A DNA stretch of 64,000 nucleotides, from the NCBI GenBank assembly GCA_035578905.1, contig JAQJVL010001201.1:124001-188000 (forward strand), read 5' to 3'. This document shows positions 27,601-36,900 of the stretch, piece after piece. The notes beneath the pieces are model-generated. The model had not been told where the DNA came from. It ran no database searches and saw only the letters and a program-made list of their open reading frames with translations. Source of the DNA: Stictocephala bisonia (lineage: Eukaryota; Arthropoda; Insecta; Hemiptera; Membracidae). Within the stretch, counting starts at the first letter, position 1. Each line of letters opens with the position of its first letter. Made by a program: the position numbers and the translations under genes.

Positions 27601-30600
27601 GGTTAGTCATATATATAAGATAGGCAATAATTTGAATAGAGGTATTTTTAAGCTTAGGAGGTTAAGGTCTAGTGTTAGTTTGGATGTATTTATTTATTTA
27701 TTCATAAGACGCCAATCGTCAAGATATGGGCAAATATGGATTTCGAATGAGTGTAGATGAGCGAATGTAGTCATTGTTACAAACTAAAGCCGACTATTCC
27801 TTAGAAAGTGTCATTAATTAATAGCCCAATGACAAATGAACAGCCGGTGGCTATTAGCTGATCCTTCATAAAATGTATTATGACTCTGATTGGGATCGAA
27901 CTGAGAACCTTTAGCACATGAAGCTGGGATTGAACCAACTACGCTACCGACCAATTTGTTGTATTGAAAGTAGTTTATTTTGCACATATACATAGTCATC
28001 TGTCTTACGGTACATTATTATGGGGTGGTCAAAATTATAGTCTCAAACTTTTCCGATTAAAGAAAAGAGCTATATTAGATTGATCTGTGGTCTTCCTTCC
28101 AGGGACCATTGTAGGGATAGTTTTAAGAAAATTCAAGTCATGACACTTCCTGGATTATTTATATTTCAATGATTGTTATATAAAAAAGAAAATTATAATA
28201 AATACTATGAACATGGCATGTGTCATTAATATAACACTAGGGGGAAAAACAATGTAATGATAAACTTTGGCAATTATTCAAAGACACAATTAAGTTTCAC
28301 CAATGTAGCTATAAAAATGTTTAATAAGCTACCACTTAGTATTAGAAAATCCCCTTTGGATTTATACAAGAAAACTATAAAGGGATTTCTTCTTAATAAT
28401 CCAATATACAGTAAAACCCCGATTATCAGAACCCTGATTATCAGAAACCTGGGTTATCCGAAACATGATCTAATGAGAAAAGGAATAATCAACATTAATT
28501 GTAAAAACACTTTGGTAAAACAATTGACATTATATCTGTCAATTATTGTGTTCTAAAACAATTACAAAAATTAATTTATACAGTAAGCATGGCAAAGTGT
28601 TAAAAAAACTATACATAAATTGTGCACTTTTACAGTAGTGTAGTTGTTTGATTTAGGATTTCAGCCAAACAAAGAAGAGGGATTGTAACCATTAAAACAA
28701 AATAAAATACTTTTTAAAACAATTAAAAATATTATATTGTACTGTAATGTAATGTTTACATAGTTTTAAAATAATACTTATTCAATTTGGGTACACGATT
28801 ACTGTCCACAATTACTAATATAATGTAACATCTGACTATCGGAAATTTCCATTATCGGAAATGGGTCCAGCCCCAATTAGTTCTGATAATCGGGGTTCTA
28901 CTGTATCTTGTTTGTGAATTTTATGATTTAATTATTACAAAAATGTAAAGCAAGTGTATATAGCTTTGGAGTGGTATTTGAATATCTATAGCTTTTACTT
29001 TCTGTATGTCATGTATTCTATTTTAAGCTGGTTGAACAAATGTTTTCCAATATATATTTTAGCTATTTTTTTGTATAGAATTTAACTGTTTATCATAACG
29101 TTCATAACATGTTTTTTTTTTTTGTTTTTTAGCATTCTAGATCTTGATATTTTATAATTTATTATTGTACCATAATGTTTCTGTACTTTTAGATTATGTT
29201 ATTGTTCCATAATTATGTTATTAGTTTTTAAGGTCACTTGACGTTTGTAATGCTTACTGATGTACTCAGAAGTTTCTGTAATAAAGATTGATTTGATAAG
29301 GAGTCCTCTATCTGGGGATATGAAAGTGAGAAGACAATATTTTTATTCAAGCTACAAAAAAGTCAATTGAGCAATCTCTTAAATGAACCAGAACAATTTT
29401 TTTACCGTTCAATTTTTCAATAAAATAATATTTTTAATTTCCCTTCAATTTATATTTTGAATTGTATTATTTATCTGACAAAACAATAGCCTCTAATAGA
29501 ATAAATAAAACCACGCAGGGAAAGAATTTGACTTGGCACGGCAAAGCATAAAACGACGTTTTGTGAAACATGTTAATTGCAATGCTACCAAACTCTTAAA
29601 CTAACTGCCAGAAGACATAAAAATGTATGTGGCATGAGTTGTTTTGTTAAGAAAGTGAAAAGATATTTATCAGCCCATTCCTTTGTGTTTAAGAGTATGT
29701 TGATGCCAAGCCAAGAATATAAATATTAGGCCTACACGATTTATTGCACATAACACTTCTATGGAATTGTTCTGTTACAGTTTTTTTTAATAAAGAATCT
29801 TGATTGATTGATAATGATGCTATAAAATTATAAACAAATTTACAAATAAAAATATCAAAGAAAAGGAGTAAGCCTTGTTAGGTACGCTAGTGTATAAAAA
29901 ACTTTATGGTATTTGAGAATTTTACTATGTTATACTAACAACCTTGACATAAACAGTGTCTTGGAAAAATTCGGGTGCATTCACGAATTCCTTTTATTAA
30001 ACTAAACTCGCTATTTTTATTAGGATTTTTTTTTAATCACAAATGTAAGACATTTTAATTTTAATTAAATTTAAAAGTTTGTCGTAACTTCAAATCACTT
30101 TGAATTTTAATTATGTTTATTATTAACTTTGTATATTTTTACATTTTGAAAGTAAAGAAATAAACAACCTACACATATGAATTATTTTGCCCATACAAAA
30201 TACATATTTGTATGCATTCACAAATTGCTTTTGTTAAACTAAATTAGCTATTTTTATCAGGGTTTTGTTTAGTCACAAATGTAAGAAATTTAAATTAAAT
30301 TAAAAAGTTTTTCATAACTCCAAATTACTTTGAATTTTAATTATAATCATTATTAACTTCGCATATTTTTACATTTTGAAAGTAAGATAAACATAACTTA
30401 CACATATAAATTTTTTTGTCCATACAAAATACACATTTGTATGTTCAGAACCGCTGTTTAAACATGTCTCAATAAACATATCTGTTACAAATGTAAACTA
30501 CGGTATACATTTAGATTTATGACAGAAAACAGAAATTTGTAAGAAGAATAATCCTGAAGAATAATCCTACCCCCATGTAAACAACATTTTTGACATTGCC

Positions 30601-33563
30601 TGATTGTCACTGAGATTGAAATACATATAAATAGATTGTATAAAATTATACATTAAAAACCATACAATGAACACTTTTGAATACCTTCAAAATCTATTGG
30701 CACCACAATTTAGAAACATTTTACAAGAGAAGTCATCTTATTTTATGTTTCTAAAAAGTGTAAAATATTTTAATAAAATAATTGTCAATATGACATACAA
30801 AATTTTGTGTCGTAAAGAATTCTCTACACATTTGGAAATAAAACAGTACGGTATATGATATATCCCTCTCAGTAGTATATTTATAATTTATACAATTTTT
30901 CAATAATATGTTTTCAAAATAACCGAAAATTACATGCTAGTAAAGGAATTTTCTCCTGCTAGGGTTAAGGTTAATAAGAAACTAGGAGATATCTGTATAA
31001 AATCCTTTAACAAGTATATTGAAACAATCTAAAAGATTGTTGTAACGCCAATAGTTTTGTGCCAATTTTTATTTTATTTTGTAACACAATATTCACAGTA
31101 TTTTTATTCCCTACTATTGCAGACAAAATATCAAAATAAAAAACTAGCACATCAAATACTGTGAGAGCATACTTAAAATAAGTAGCTTAACATATTCACT
31201 GTAGAGGAAGTCTAAAGATACCTCACACAACTTGCAAGTTCCTCTCGAACTTCCAATACAGTGTTATAATGTGAACTTACTCATTGCTGGAGAAAGTTTT
31301 ATTTGATCACCATTATGTGTGTTAATCAAAGTCCTTTTCCTTTATTGTATAGCATTTCCGAATCCACATTATTGTACTTAGCCTATGTAAACTTATCATA
31401 ACTACATATGATTAACTTATTTGTTATCAAAGTAGTTCTAGCCTATGAGGATAGTCAAATCGTTCATGTTAAGTATAGTATCATGTGGTAGGCCTAAATA
31501 TAGAGTGTCCCAAAACTAAACTTCCATGGCTCAATATACATACATAAACGTTCCTAGAAACAGGTAATCAAAATGATTTGTTATCCATCTGACTGGACTG
31601 TCTATTTTTATTATGAAATAATAACTAACTTATGAACAACAGTCATTAAAATTTAGTATAACAAGTAAACCCATTGGATGCTAAAGTCCTTGAAGAGCAA
31701 TATGCTGTCTCTTTTGCTTGAAGGCATGTAGACAGCAGACAGGATCCCATTTCCTGCTTTTCCAGCTTCAAATTTCAACTTTTCCATTAAAACTAGGCCT
31801 ACTGTAATAAAAGGTTAGTTGTGACCTGCAGTATATACATTTTAAAACATATTTTCTGTCTAACCTTTTCATTCTCATTCTGTTAATCGATATGTACTGT
31901 ACAGCATTTAAATTTAACGTGCATAAGTACTAATAATAAGTTTCCAGCGATATAAGTGTGTTTGGGTGAATTCTCTATAATCCGTCTATTCTCCAATCCT
32001 TCATGGCCGTGGTCCCGACCCCTGACAGAAAATAGGGTTTCTACTGTAATTGGGTTTTCAAAAAAATTCAGTCCAAAATTGCACTTTTTACTGACATAAC
32101 CTAAATCATCATAATTGTCTATTTAGGGTACTTGACAAAATTCATAATTTGTGTTGAATTCTAGTGCCTGGCCTCGATGATGGCCTGCTGTCTCGTCACT
32201 CCGGTGTGGATATAGGTGAATTCTGTTTAAGTGGTTAATATTTGTTGCATATAATGATCCTGTAATGGCCACTAATCGTGATTCACCGCAAAAGTAGTTT
32301 TTCCGTTATATCTCGAGAAATAATTAATATAGGCTTAGACCAAAAGAATTTTCAACTTGGGATTCAGTGCGAAAAACGCATCAAAATAAAAAAAACTGAT
32401 TAAATTACAATTAAATTTAATGGAAATATAATTATATAAAAAATACTAAAAGTTGTAAATTGGTTTTTTCGAATTTTTCGGTACCGAACTCACCTATATT
32501 CCTGCCAGAGTGATGGCCAGCAAGCCGTCACAAAAGCCAAACACTCGAATTTAATGCAAATTACGAATTTTTGTTGAGAAAATAGACAGATAGGATAAGT
32601 TAGGTTAGGTCAGTAAAAAATGCATTTTTCAGGCTGAAAAATAATTTTATTACAAAACCAGTTATACATAGGCCTATGTGTTTAGCATTAAAACACGATA
32701 CCGGTATGAAAAAGTTTTCGAAAAATAAGGATTTTTAACAAAGTAGATTTTGTTCACTATCAGATAAAAAACTAGTTTTCGATTTTTCTGCAAAAAACCA
32801 GTTTTCTGCCGATGAAATCAAGCTCCTCAAGAGATATAAACTCATATTTTACTACTTTTTCAACAAGAAATCGTCTTTTCAGAAGCGGCAAGAATGTGCA
32901 TAATTACCAAATTTTCAGTAAAATAATTTTTTAGGTGGCAAGAAACTGCATAAATACCTTAATCTATCTTTTTACATATAGGATAAATTGATCGAAAAAC
33001 AACAAATGTTGTAACCATGCATACTTAGGACTAATTTCTTTTCCATATTTTCAAGTTGGATACTGTTGAAGTAATAAACTCTGCAGGTCGTTACAGATGT
33101 AATGAACTATCTGTTAAACTTGCATCCAACTGTGACTAATTATAAGTAATGTTGGTTTACATGTTTCTTACAATTCTTAATTCCGAACCTCTTGTTGAGC
33201 TAAGAAAGAGAGCTTCCAGTTATAGATAATCAGTAGAATATGCTATGAAGTAGTAACTCATATACAAAACATTACTGTTATGACTAAATACATGCTAGAT
33301 AGGACTTAAATAATAATAAAAAAACTAGGTCTATGAATATTGATTTAGAGAACATGTGGCAATCACGTAAAAAAATAAACTGCTTCTCACTGAGGACACT
33401 GTAAAAATCATGAAAATACAATTAATTAATGATTAAATGGAAAATGCTATTAAATTAGACTTGCCTCATTTTCTGATTCGCTCCTCACACAAATGCAGGC
33501 AGCGCGTCTCCTGAATCCATCCTCATCATATATTCTTGTAGAACCAGGCTTCTCTTTAACCAT
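5593..33563 (-). CDS. Aps: Diphosphoinositol polyphosphate phosphohydrolase, 5' two exons
   Basis: Nudix hydrolase of the DIPP family (Drosophila Aps, vertebrate NUDT3/4/10/11): it removes the beta-phosphate of IP7/IP8 and also cleaves diadenosine polyphosphates. Two exons are in the window (33465-33563 and 5593-5748), giving residues 1-85 of an expected ~150-180; the C-terminal exons must lie left of base 1. Exon 1 encodes MVKEKPGSTRIYDEDGF, the conserved DIPP N-terminus. Exon 2 carries the complete Nudix box, G51-x5-E57-x7-R65-E66-V67-x-E69-E70-x-G72-V73, with the DIPP-typical WIVPGGG before it. The two exons join in phase 0. The intron between them is 27.7 kb, begins with GC rather than GT and is full of transposons. 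The start lies 346 bp from the divergent IP6K start. Confidence 0.92.
6128..6350 (-). pseudogene. Possible pogo/Tigger transposase DNA-binding relic
   Basis: The - strand reads EEKLHMMESLDSGESARKIS followed by STLRVG, which resembles the helix-turn-helix at the start of pogo/Tigger (CENP-B-like) transposases, then continues KQLAKIKLKLF before decaying. A 50 bp stretch beside it (from 6130) recurs near 32864, so the locus belongs to a dispersed repeat. The family call rests on a short similarity judged by eye. Confidence 0.35.
7099..9522 (+). mobile_element. Tc1/mariner-like element with ~500 bp inverted ends
   Basis: Both ends match as inverted repeats over roughly 500 bp: TTACTGTCAGATTCAAAAAG at the left pairs with CTTTTTGAATCCGACAGTAA at the right, and the arms continue to the shared TTTTATATCACATGATAATT near 7531 and 9015 (reverse complement). 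The right arm has a ~50 bp insertion. The centre holds a broken DDE transposase. It lies in Aps intron 1. Confidence 0.75.
8060..8760 (+). pseudogene. Decayed IS630/Tc1/mariner DDE transposase
   Basis: Pieces in several frames read FCTDEIWSG (first catalytic Asp, near 8250), MKRGWQESVIDSL, GKRIIILHIGNENGFIEGAEL, DYHNEMNSRHFVKW and NRAPYHIMMDPATKN, in the order of the catalytic core of this superfamily (DETW, GWQ, GxGKRLIIVHAG, YHxEMN, DNAxYHN). The second catalytic Asp before NxAPYH is not visible. Stops and frameshifts make it inactive. Longest open piece: 8281-8469. Confidence 0.7.
9917..10360. mobile_element. MITE with inverted ends
   Basis: TTAAGAGTCTGCAGAGGCTG at the left is repeated inverted at the right (10330-10352), and the similarity runs on to about 40 bp at each end. 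No coding potential inside. Family not recognised; similarity continues outside the TTAA, so a TTAA target duplication is not supported. Confidence 0.6.
13648..14515 (+). mobile_element. piggyBac-like element, non-autonomous, in LINE ORF2
   Basis: 868 bp flanked by TTAA on both sides (13644-13647 and 14516-14519), with perfect 13 bp inverted ends CCCTCCGATGGTT. TTAA duplication and CCC ends are the mark of piggyBac. The palindrome GTCGAAAAATCGAC occurs twice close to the left end (13665 and 13707, 42 bp apart). The LINE reading frame resumes cleanly once the insertion and one TTAA are removed, so it is younger than the LINE. Confidence 0.88.
13972..14109 (+). CDS. Short ORF, possible piggyBac transposase N-terminal relic
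   Basis: 45 residues starting MSELHTSGIDRELFNDSGDS and ending in KRRAPISGSESD. The acidic Ser/Asp-rich stretch followed by basic residues resembles the disordered start of piggyBac transposases. No catalytic domain follows, so this would be the stub left after an internal deletion. Confidence 0.45.
   Translation: MSELHTSGIDRELFNDSGDSKLQHFWRPSRGNRKRRAPISGSESD
14998..15939 (-). pseudogene. LINE ORF1: PHD finger, coiled coil, RNA-binding domain
   Basis: Begins MAAFCGICELECKEA at 15939, shifts frame and continues KCGGSCGRYFHIQCVK and EWKCEECS, giving the C-C...C-C...H-C...C-C pattern of a PHD finger. A Lys/Glu-rich coiled coil follows (about 15600-15480), then LEQYSRRCNLEISGLP, the start of the RRM-like domain typical of LINE ORF1 proteins, and VRKNDRERCYKI near the end. 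Two frameshifts, near 15870 and 15562. ORF1p coats the element RNA in related LINEs. Confidence 0.8.
16187..16342. repeat. Long near-perfect palindrome
   Basis: Arms of 77 bp (16187-16263 and 16266-16342) differ at only 4 positions and are separated by AA. Such DNA can extrude a cruciform, and its transcript would fold into a 77 bp hairpin. The arms match nothing else I noticed in the window. May be a fold-back element or an assembly artefact. Confidence 0.9.
16343..20100. other. Aps intron 1 stretch without recognised elements
   Basis: No gene. Contains poly(T)/poly(A) runs, a more complex segment at 17680-17960 and, at 18180-18490, a segment with TTCATAAAAATTGATCCATC and CACATACGGACAGACACAGC, a wording common in arthropod retroelement 3' ends; its family is not identified. 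Confidence 0.5.
20101..20188 (+). repeat. Compound microsatellite (GTGA)n (GTGC)n (GA)n
   Basis: Runs of GAGT, GCGT and then GA repeats, with few interruptions. Confidence 0.95.
20350..20379. mobile_element. Possible DNA-transposon terminal motif
   Basis: Contains CGTTACGTAATTTATGGACG followed by GCCCC; the reverse complement, GGGGCCGTCCATAAATTACG, has the look of a transposon end common in arthropod DNA. Related fragments (AAATTACGTAATGCT near 19988) lie to the left, but a matching left end was not found. Confidence 0.35.
20380..23156. other. Aps intron 1 stretch, nothing recognised
   Basis: AT-rich sequence without coding or repeat signatures that I can support, apart from a short run of CAGTATTA repeats near 23065-23110. 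Confidence 0.5.
23157..23228 (-). repeat. Two-unit fragment of the 36-bp minisatellite
   Basis: GCCCACCCATACACGTACAG occurs twice here. It is the reverse complement of the unit arrayed at 42924-43360, nearly 20 kb away, which shows the same repeat has moved. Confidence 0.75.
23608..24645 (-). mobile_element. Second piggyBac-like element nested inside
   Basis: Begins TTAA plus CCCTTTCAGTGCC at 23604, followed by three subterminal copies of TGCCGGRCAWT. A transposase C-terminus is encoded on the - strand. The right end is decayed: it carries the palindromic ACGTCCGG-(AAAACC)-type repeat near 24609 and runs into an (AT)n tract, so the right boundary is uncertain. Confidence 0.6.
24228..24405 (-). 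pseudogene. piggyBac transposase C-terminal cysteine-rich domain relic
   Basis: The - strand reads KNCCVCSKE, then TFMCSKCKKGIHNKCLSKHH ending C-stop at 24228. This C-x2-C ... C-x2-C-x4-H-x3-C ... H-x-C layout is the zinc-binding tail of piggyBac transposases, which binds the subterminal DNA. A stop lies just upstream in frame (near 24418) and the catalytic DDD domain is missing. Confidence 0.75.
24646..24688. repeat. (AT)n microsatellite
   Basis: About 20 uninterrupted AT units at the decayed edge of the nested piggyBac-like element. A shorter (AT)n lies at 23585-23603. Confidence 0.95.
24905..25015 (+). pseudogene. Possible piggyBac transposase N-terminal relic
   Basis: The frame KRSRLPISDNTIGN followed by YEESDESDH resembles the acidic start of piggyBac transposases; it lacks an ATG in place and stops after about 35 codons. 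Confidence 0.35.
26138..26446 (-). CDS. Unrecognised 102-residue ORF
   Basis: Starts MFVKCKHILHWNHDEFATKF and includes TFISIRTLGGDNSRRIVVLL and VLNKPLIKIVDL. The first ~75 residues have normal composition for a soluble protein; the end becomes hydrophobic and Phe-rich. Upstream in another frame, VFREWSDAIKLSIKIENE suggests the ORF once extended further. No splice sites or relatives are recognised; a transposon-derived ORF is as likely as an exon. Confidence 0.3.
   Translation of the reverse strand: MFVKCKHILHWNHDEFATKFKDYKIQPTFISIRTLGGDNSRRIVVLLQTSTHLRVLNKPLIKIVDLPIYSPNIFFFFIFRFLAIFYEKIKARVCCRSISKES
27687..27953 (-). mobile_element. SINE family A, full length
   Basis: Inverse copy of the family at 39084 and 61370: tRNA-like head with A box (TAGCGTAGTTGG) and B box (GTTCGATCCC), a unique body with TCATTTGTCATTGGGCTATT, and an AATA-repeat tail (here TTTATTTATTTATT). 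Inserted in the LINE fragment. Confidence 0.88.
28409..28903. mobile_element. pogo/Tigger-like MITE
   Basis: 495 bp flanked by TA, with ends CAGTAAAACCCCGATTATCA and, inverted, CAGTAGAACCCCGATTATCA. CAGT ends with TA duplication and GATTATC are typical of pogo-group elements. No transposase inside. Inserted in the LINE fragment. Confidence 0.8.
29505..29812 (+). mobile_element. LINE 3' fragment
   Basis: Reads CNATKLLN-LPEDIKM in frame pieces, the C-terminal motif of LINE ORF2 seen elsewhere in the window, and ends in AATAAAGAATCTTGATTGAT. Confidence 0.55.
29975..30445. repeat. Tandem duplication, ~237 bp period
   Basis: TGCATTCACGAATTCCTTTT at 29976 recurs, diverged, as TGCATTCACAAATTGCTTTT at 30212, and the two copies stay alignable to CATACAAAATACA near their ends. 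Non-coding. Confidence 0.8.
30446..33464. other. Aps intron 1, proximal part
   Basis: No gene recognised. Contains an imperfect inverted repeat (32178-32531) and, at 32864, a second copy of the dispersed repeat also seen at 6130. AT-rich throughout. Confidence 0.5.
32178..32531. mobile_element. Possible MITE, imperfect inverted ends
   Basis: The left arm with GGATATAGGTGAATTC pairs with the right arm GAACTCACCTATATTCC; further paired blocks are TCACTCCGG / CCAGAGTGA and GGCCTGCTG / CAGCAAGCC-like. Arms of about 50 bp with many mismatches. Confidence 0.4.
33465..33563 (-). CDS. Aps: Aps coding exon 1
   Basis: 33 codons from the ATG at 33563, ending RSESENE. The region FRRRAACICVRSESE aligns with the conserved start of animal DIPPs. 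The exon ends AATGAG followed by GCAAGT, the typical form of a GC donor; no GT donor is available in frame. Confidence 0.9.
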
Positions 33564-33909
33564 GATTGATTTTTTAAACTAATTAAATAATAAGGATTAT
33601 GAAACAAACAATTCACTAAAATATGGATTCTAGGCCTATCCCTAAGGTTCTAAATCACCGCAACTTCCTAACAACCGCCATACTATGATGTTTATAATTT
33701 AGCTTGAAGAAAAAGGCATATTAATAAAGTTAAAATAAACAATTCACAGATATTAAATAAAGGTTCTGAATAAAAAGCTAGAGCACTGAATACAGTACCC
33801 TTCAATTAGGACTACGAATTGACGGGCAACATAACGGCGTCCATGTCGCGAGCTAAAGGAACTCGAACGAACTTTCGGAGTCCGCACGACCGCACGAATA
33901 GACGAGACG
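33564..33909. promoter_or_regulatory. Putative bidirectional promoter of Aps and IP6K
   Basis: The whole space between the two divergent start codons is 346 bp, so both 5' UTRs and core promoters must lie here unless there are further non-coding exons. I count 17 CpG dinucleotides in about 118 bp (33813-33930), in sequence that is otherwise CpG-poor. No clear TATA box is seen facing either gene. On the Aps side there is a short upstream ORF (33681 down to 33655, 8 codons); on the IP6K side an out-of-frame ATG lies at 33843. Promoter function is inferred from position and composition. Confidence 0.65.
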
Positions 33910-33939
33910 ATGGATGCAGAGAACGCCGTATTAGCAGAA
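33910..33939 (+). CDS. IP6K: IP6K coding exon 1 (start codon, 10 codons)
   Basis: The ATG at 33910 opens MDAENAVLAE and is followed directly by a GTGTGA donor. Joined in phase 0 to exon 2 this reads VLAEPFIHQVGGHSSM, which fits the conserved VLLEPFIHQVGGHSSM start of animal IP6Ks almost residue for residue. An in-frame stop at 33832-33834 with no ATG between makes this the first Met in frame. The donor is weaker than the GTAAGT consensus and the exon is short, so another first exon in the 7.5 kb intron is not excluded. The exon sits in a CpG-rich patch. Confidence 0.72.
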
Positions 33940-36900
33940 GTGTGATGAAGTAAAAGAAGGTAAAGAAATGACGATCGGGCTTGGTAAAATGGAATGTTGG
34001 GTATATCAGCTGTTTCACAGGTTAACATGAAAACAAACATAGTGGAATCAATTAATTGAATTCAACTATTCAAGTCAAGTTTGAAGTACAGAGAGGATAT
34101 AATTTAAAAGAGTTAAACAAATGATATAAAGTAACATAGTAAAAGCATAGAAGGTCTATGGTAAAATGACCATCCTTAATTTAAAACGTATTCTTTTTGA
34201 AGTTTTCAAACAGGCTAAGCATTATTTAAGCACTAAGCTCGGTAAAAAAGAAACGGGTTTTACAGTAATCAGATATTTACTTTACTGGTATTATATTACT
34301 GGTAAATCCTTTTAAACTGGTTTAATGTTCAGTGGCAGTTTTGTTAAAAATAAGTCAAAGCACTCTTTTGTAGCTTATAAACGATTATTTGGGGATTTTC
34401 AAAAATATAATTTTGGCCAATGTGTTTTGATCAAATAAAATGTTAATAATTAGTACAATTAAGCTCCTTTAACCAATTAAATAAGTTTATAGCCTAAGTA
34501 TCTTGTAACAGTGTTATTTCTAAAAACTTGCCGTTATACATTCTCATATAAACTAATCGAATTAGCTTATATCCTCGCTTATGAATTGTTGTCAATCAAA
34601 TTGCTACCAAACCTGGTGCTCCTGTTAAGTCAGTATTTAGGATGCGATAATTGTCATTATGAAAGTAGGTTTGGAAAAAATCGTCACAATAATAAAAAAT
34701 ATGGAGAACATGGTGCTTCCCTTACTAATGAACTAATTCCATCCCTCAATGCGTTTGAAACAAAATCAAAGAATAAATGTAGATTTCAAAGACAATTTAA
34801 ATAAAAATAAATTGTCAAATCCGATAAAAAGCTCCATTTGAAAAGCTAGTAACAGATCAAAACAAAATTAGTGATCAGGATATTAAATTCACTAACTTAA
34901 TTCAATCCTGTGAAAGTGGAATATTGAATGAGCCCTTCAACTCAAAATGAATCAGGGAATTCACGTGTAATCATCACTTCTCGTAGTAGGCTTCGAAAAT
35001 TCGAACGAAAGTCTTTGCTAATTAAGTTCATTTGAACATTTGACTCTGTGATAAAAACTAATGATATGGTCTCCTATCTAGTTGAACTTCTCAACACATG
35101 CAACTCCCCTAGCTTTCCAACCCGCAAAGTTCTACAAAATTAGGGGGGACATAGAAAACTGAGGAATATAAACACATCAAAAATATACTTGGTACAAGTT
35201 TGAAAAGTAATACTTAAATCAGGACGTAATAGATGCCAAAGTACCAACAGACAGTGCTTAGGGAGAATCAATGTTTATACCGTTCATACCGGCTGGGCTA
35301 TTGCTACCTGGAGGTCCCTGTAGAAGTCTTATCAGAAGTTTTAAATCTTCCCTCATTTGAACTGCGATGTGATGTGGATGATATGCTGATTCTCTACAAG
35401 ATTATCAACTCACTCTTGCAGTGCCCTGATCTCCTTGCACAGATCGACTTCAGAGTACCAGAGCTCAGGCAATTTTAGTCGCAGATATCATTCCACCACT
35501 TTGACTTCTATGGCCCTCTGGCAATATTTGTTCGACTTGAAAATCCACTCAGAAAAACAATCAATCAAAAATGGCGTTCCTCAAGGCTCAATTCTGGGCC
35601 CGATACTGTTCCTGATAAACGATATGGCAGAGACGGTCTCGGACCAGAACCTCTTCATTTTTGCAGATGATACCACTCTTTTCACAAAAAACAAAAATCT
35701 GGAAAATTTGGAAATTGAAACAAATGTCAAAATTAACACCCTTGCACAATTATTTGCCAGCAACAAACTCAAATTAAACACAGACAAAACTGGGTATCTC
35801 TGCTTAAATACTGCCCAAAAGAAGAGAGCCACCGAAGTAGATAAAGTAAGTGTTGTTATTGGTGAGGATATGCTGGATCCCTCTGATTCAACTGATTTTC
35901 TCGGAGTGAGGTGGGATGATGGTTTAACATGGATTGACCAGATTGAAAAAATTGAAAAGAAATTGGCATCTGGGTTGTTTGTGTTAAAAAGAGTAAATAA
36001 ATTGTGTAGCATTAATGTATCTAGAATAGTTTGTTTTAGTCTACTAGAATCTCACATTATGTATTCCATAGCCTTGTGGGGTGGATACAAATCACTTGTG
36101 GATAAAATATTTATTTGGCAAAAAAAGGCTGTTAGAACAATTTTTGATCTTCCACCTTGGGAACATTGCGGGAGATACTTCTCCAGACTTGGTATTTTAA
36201 CTGCTCCATCACTATTTTTTTGAACTAGTTACCTACATTAGAACCCAAAACCTAACAGATTATTGTTAAAAAAATCACACTCACGATACCCGGTTTAAGG
36301 CTAAATTTTTCATCACCCATAGACTGGCGGTTTTTGAAAAAAAAATTGGGTGTGCGTCGGACCACACGGTGGAAGTTATACTTCTTTGGCCATTCTCATA
36401 CACCCACTCACGCACACAAACAGACAGGATATATAAATGAAATATAAGACATTTTTCAATATTATTCAATATATTTATCTTCAATATATTATACGTGACT
36501 TCATTATTATATTATACACCTATATTATCATTATCAGTAATTTCTTCGATTAAATTTCTTCGATTAACAATCGATTAATCGATAGTTCTTAAAAATTTGT
36601 TCTTACTTTTCAGCGTGACGCGGTTTCTCGACCAACATCCCATCCCAAAGTGTCTAACGGGCGCAAAGAAGTATAACTTCAAAAACACTTTATGCTGGTC
36701 TTAAATTCTATCAATCACTTCCAAAATTTGTTTCCGAAATAACTGACAATAGAAAATTTAAAGCATATTTGAAAACATTTCTAATAGCTGACTGTTTTTA
36801 TTCTGTGGAAGACCTCACAAACCATCTAAAAATTTGTAATCCAACCTGCAACTTCCTCAACCCACCCCAACCAAATATTGGCTAACCTAGAGTTGGCACT

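Larger units (their letters stand above)
27230..29305 (+). mobile_element. LINE fragment (RT C-terminus to 3' end)
   Basis: Translated pieces NIINFQLKKYNKFPIF, AKFLGVLIN, HLSYGTLLWGGQNYSLKLFR and MFNKLPLSIRKSPLDLYKKT follow the order of a LINE ORF2 C-terminal half. The 3' end is near AATAAAGATTGATTTGATAA. It is split by a SINE (27687-27953) and a pogo-like MITE (28409-28903) and has stops, so it is dead. Confidence 0.7.

Noticed and set aside
33753..34040. 95-codon ORF opposite IP6K exon 1
   Set aside because: Lies antisense in the CpG-rich promoter patch; the + strand exon explains the composition, and the peptide has no recognisable motif.
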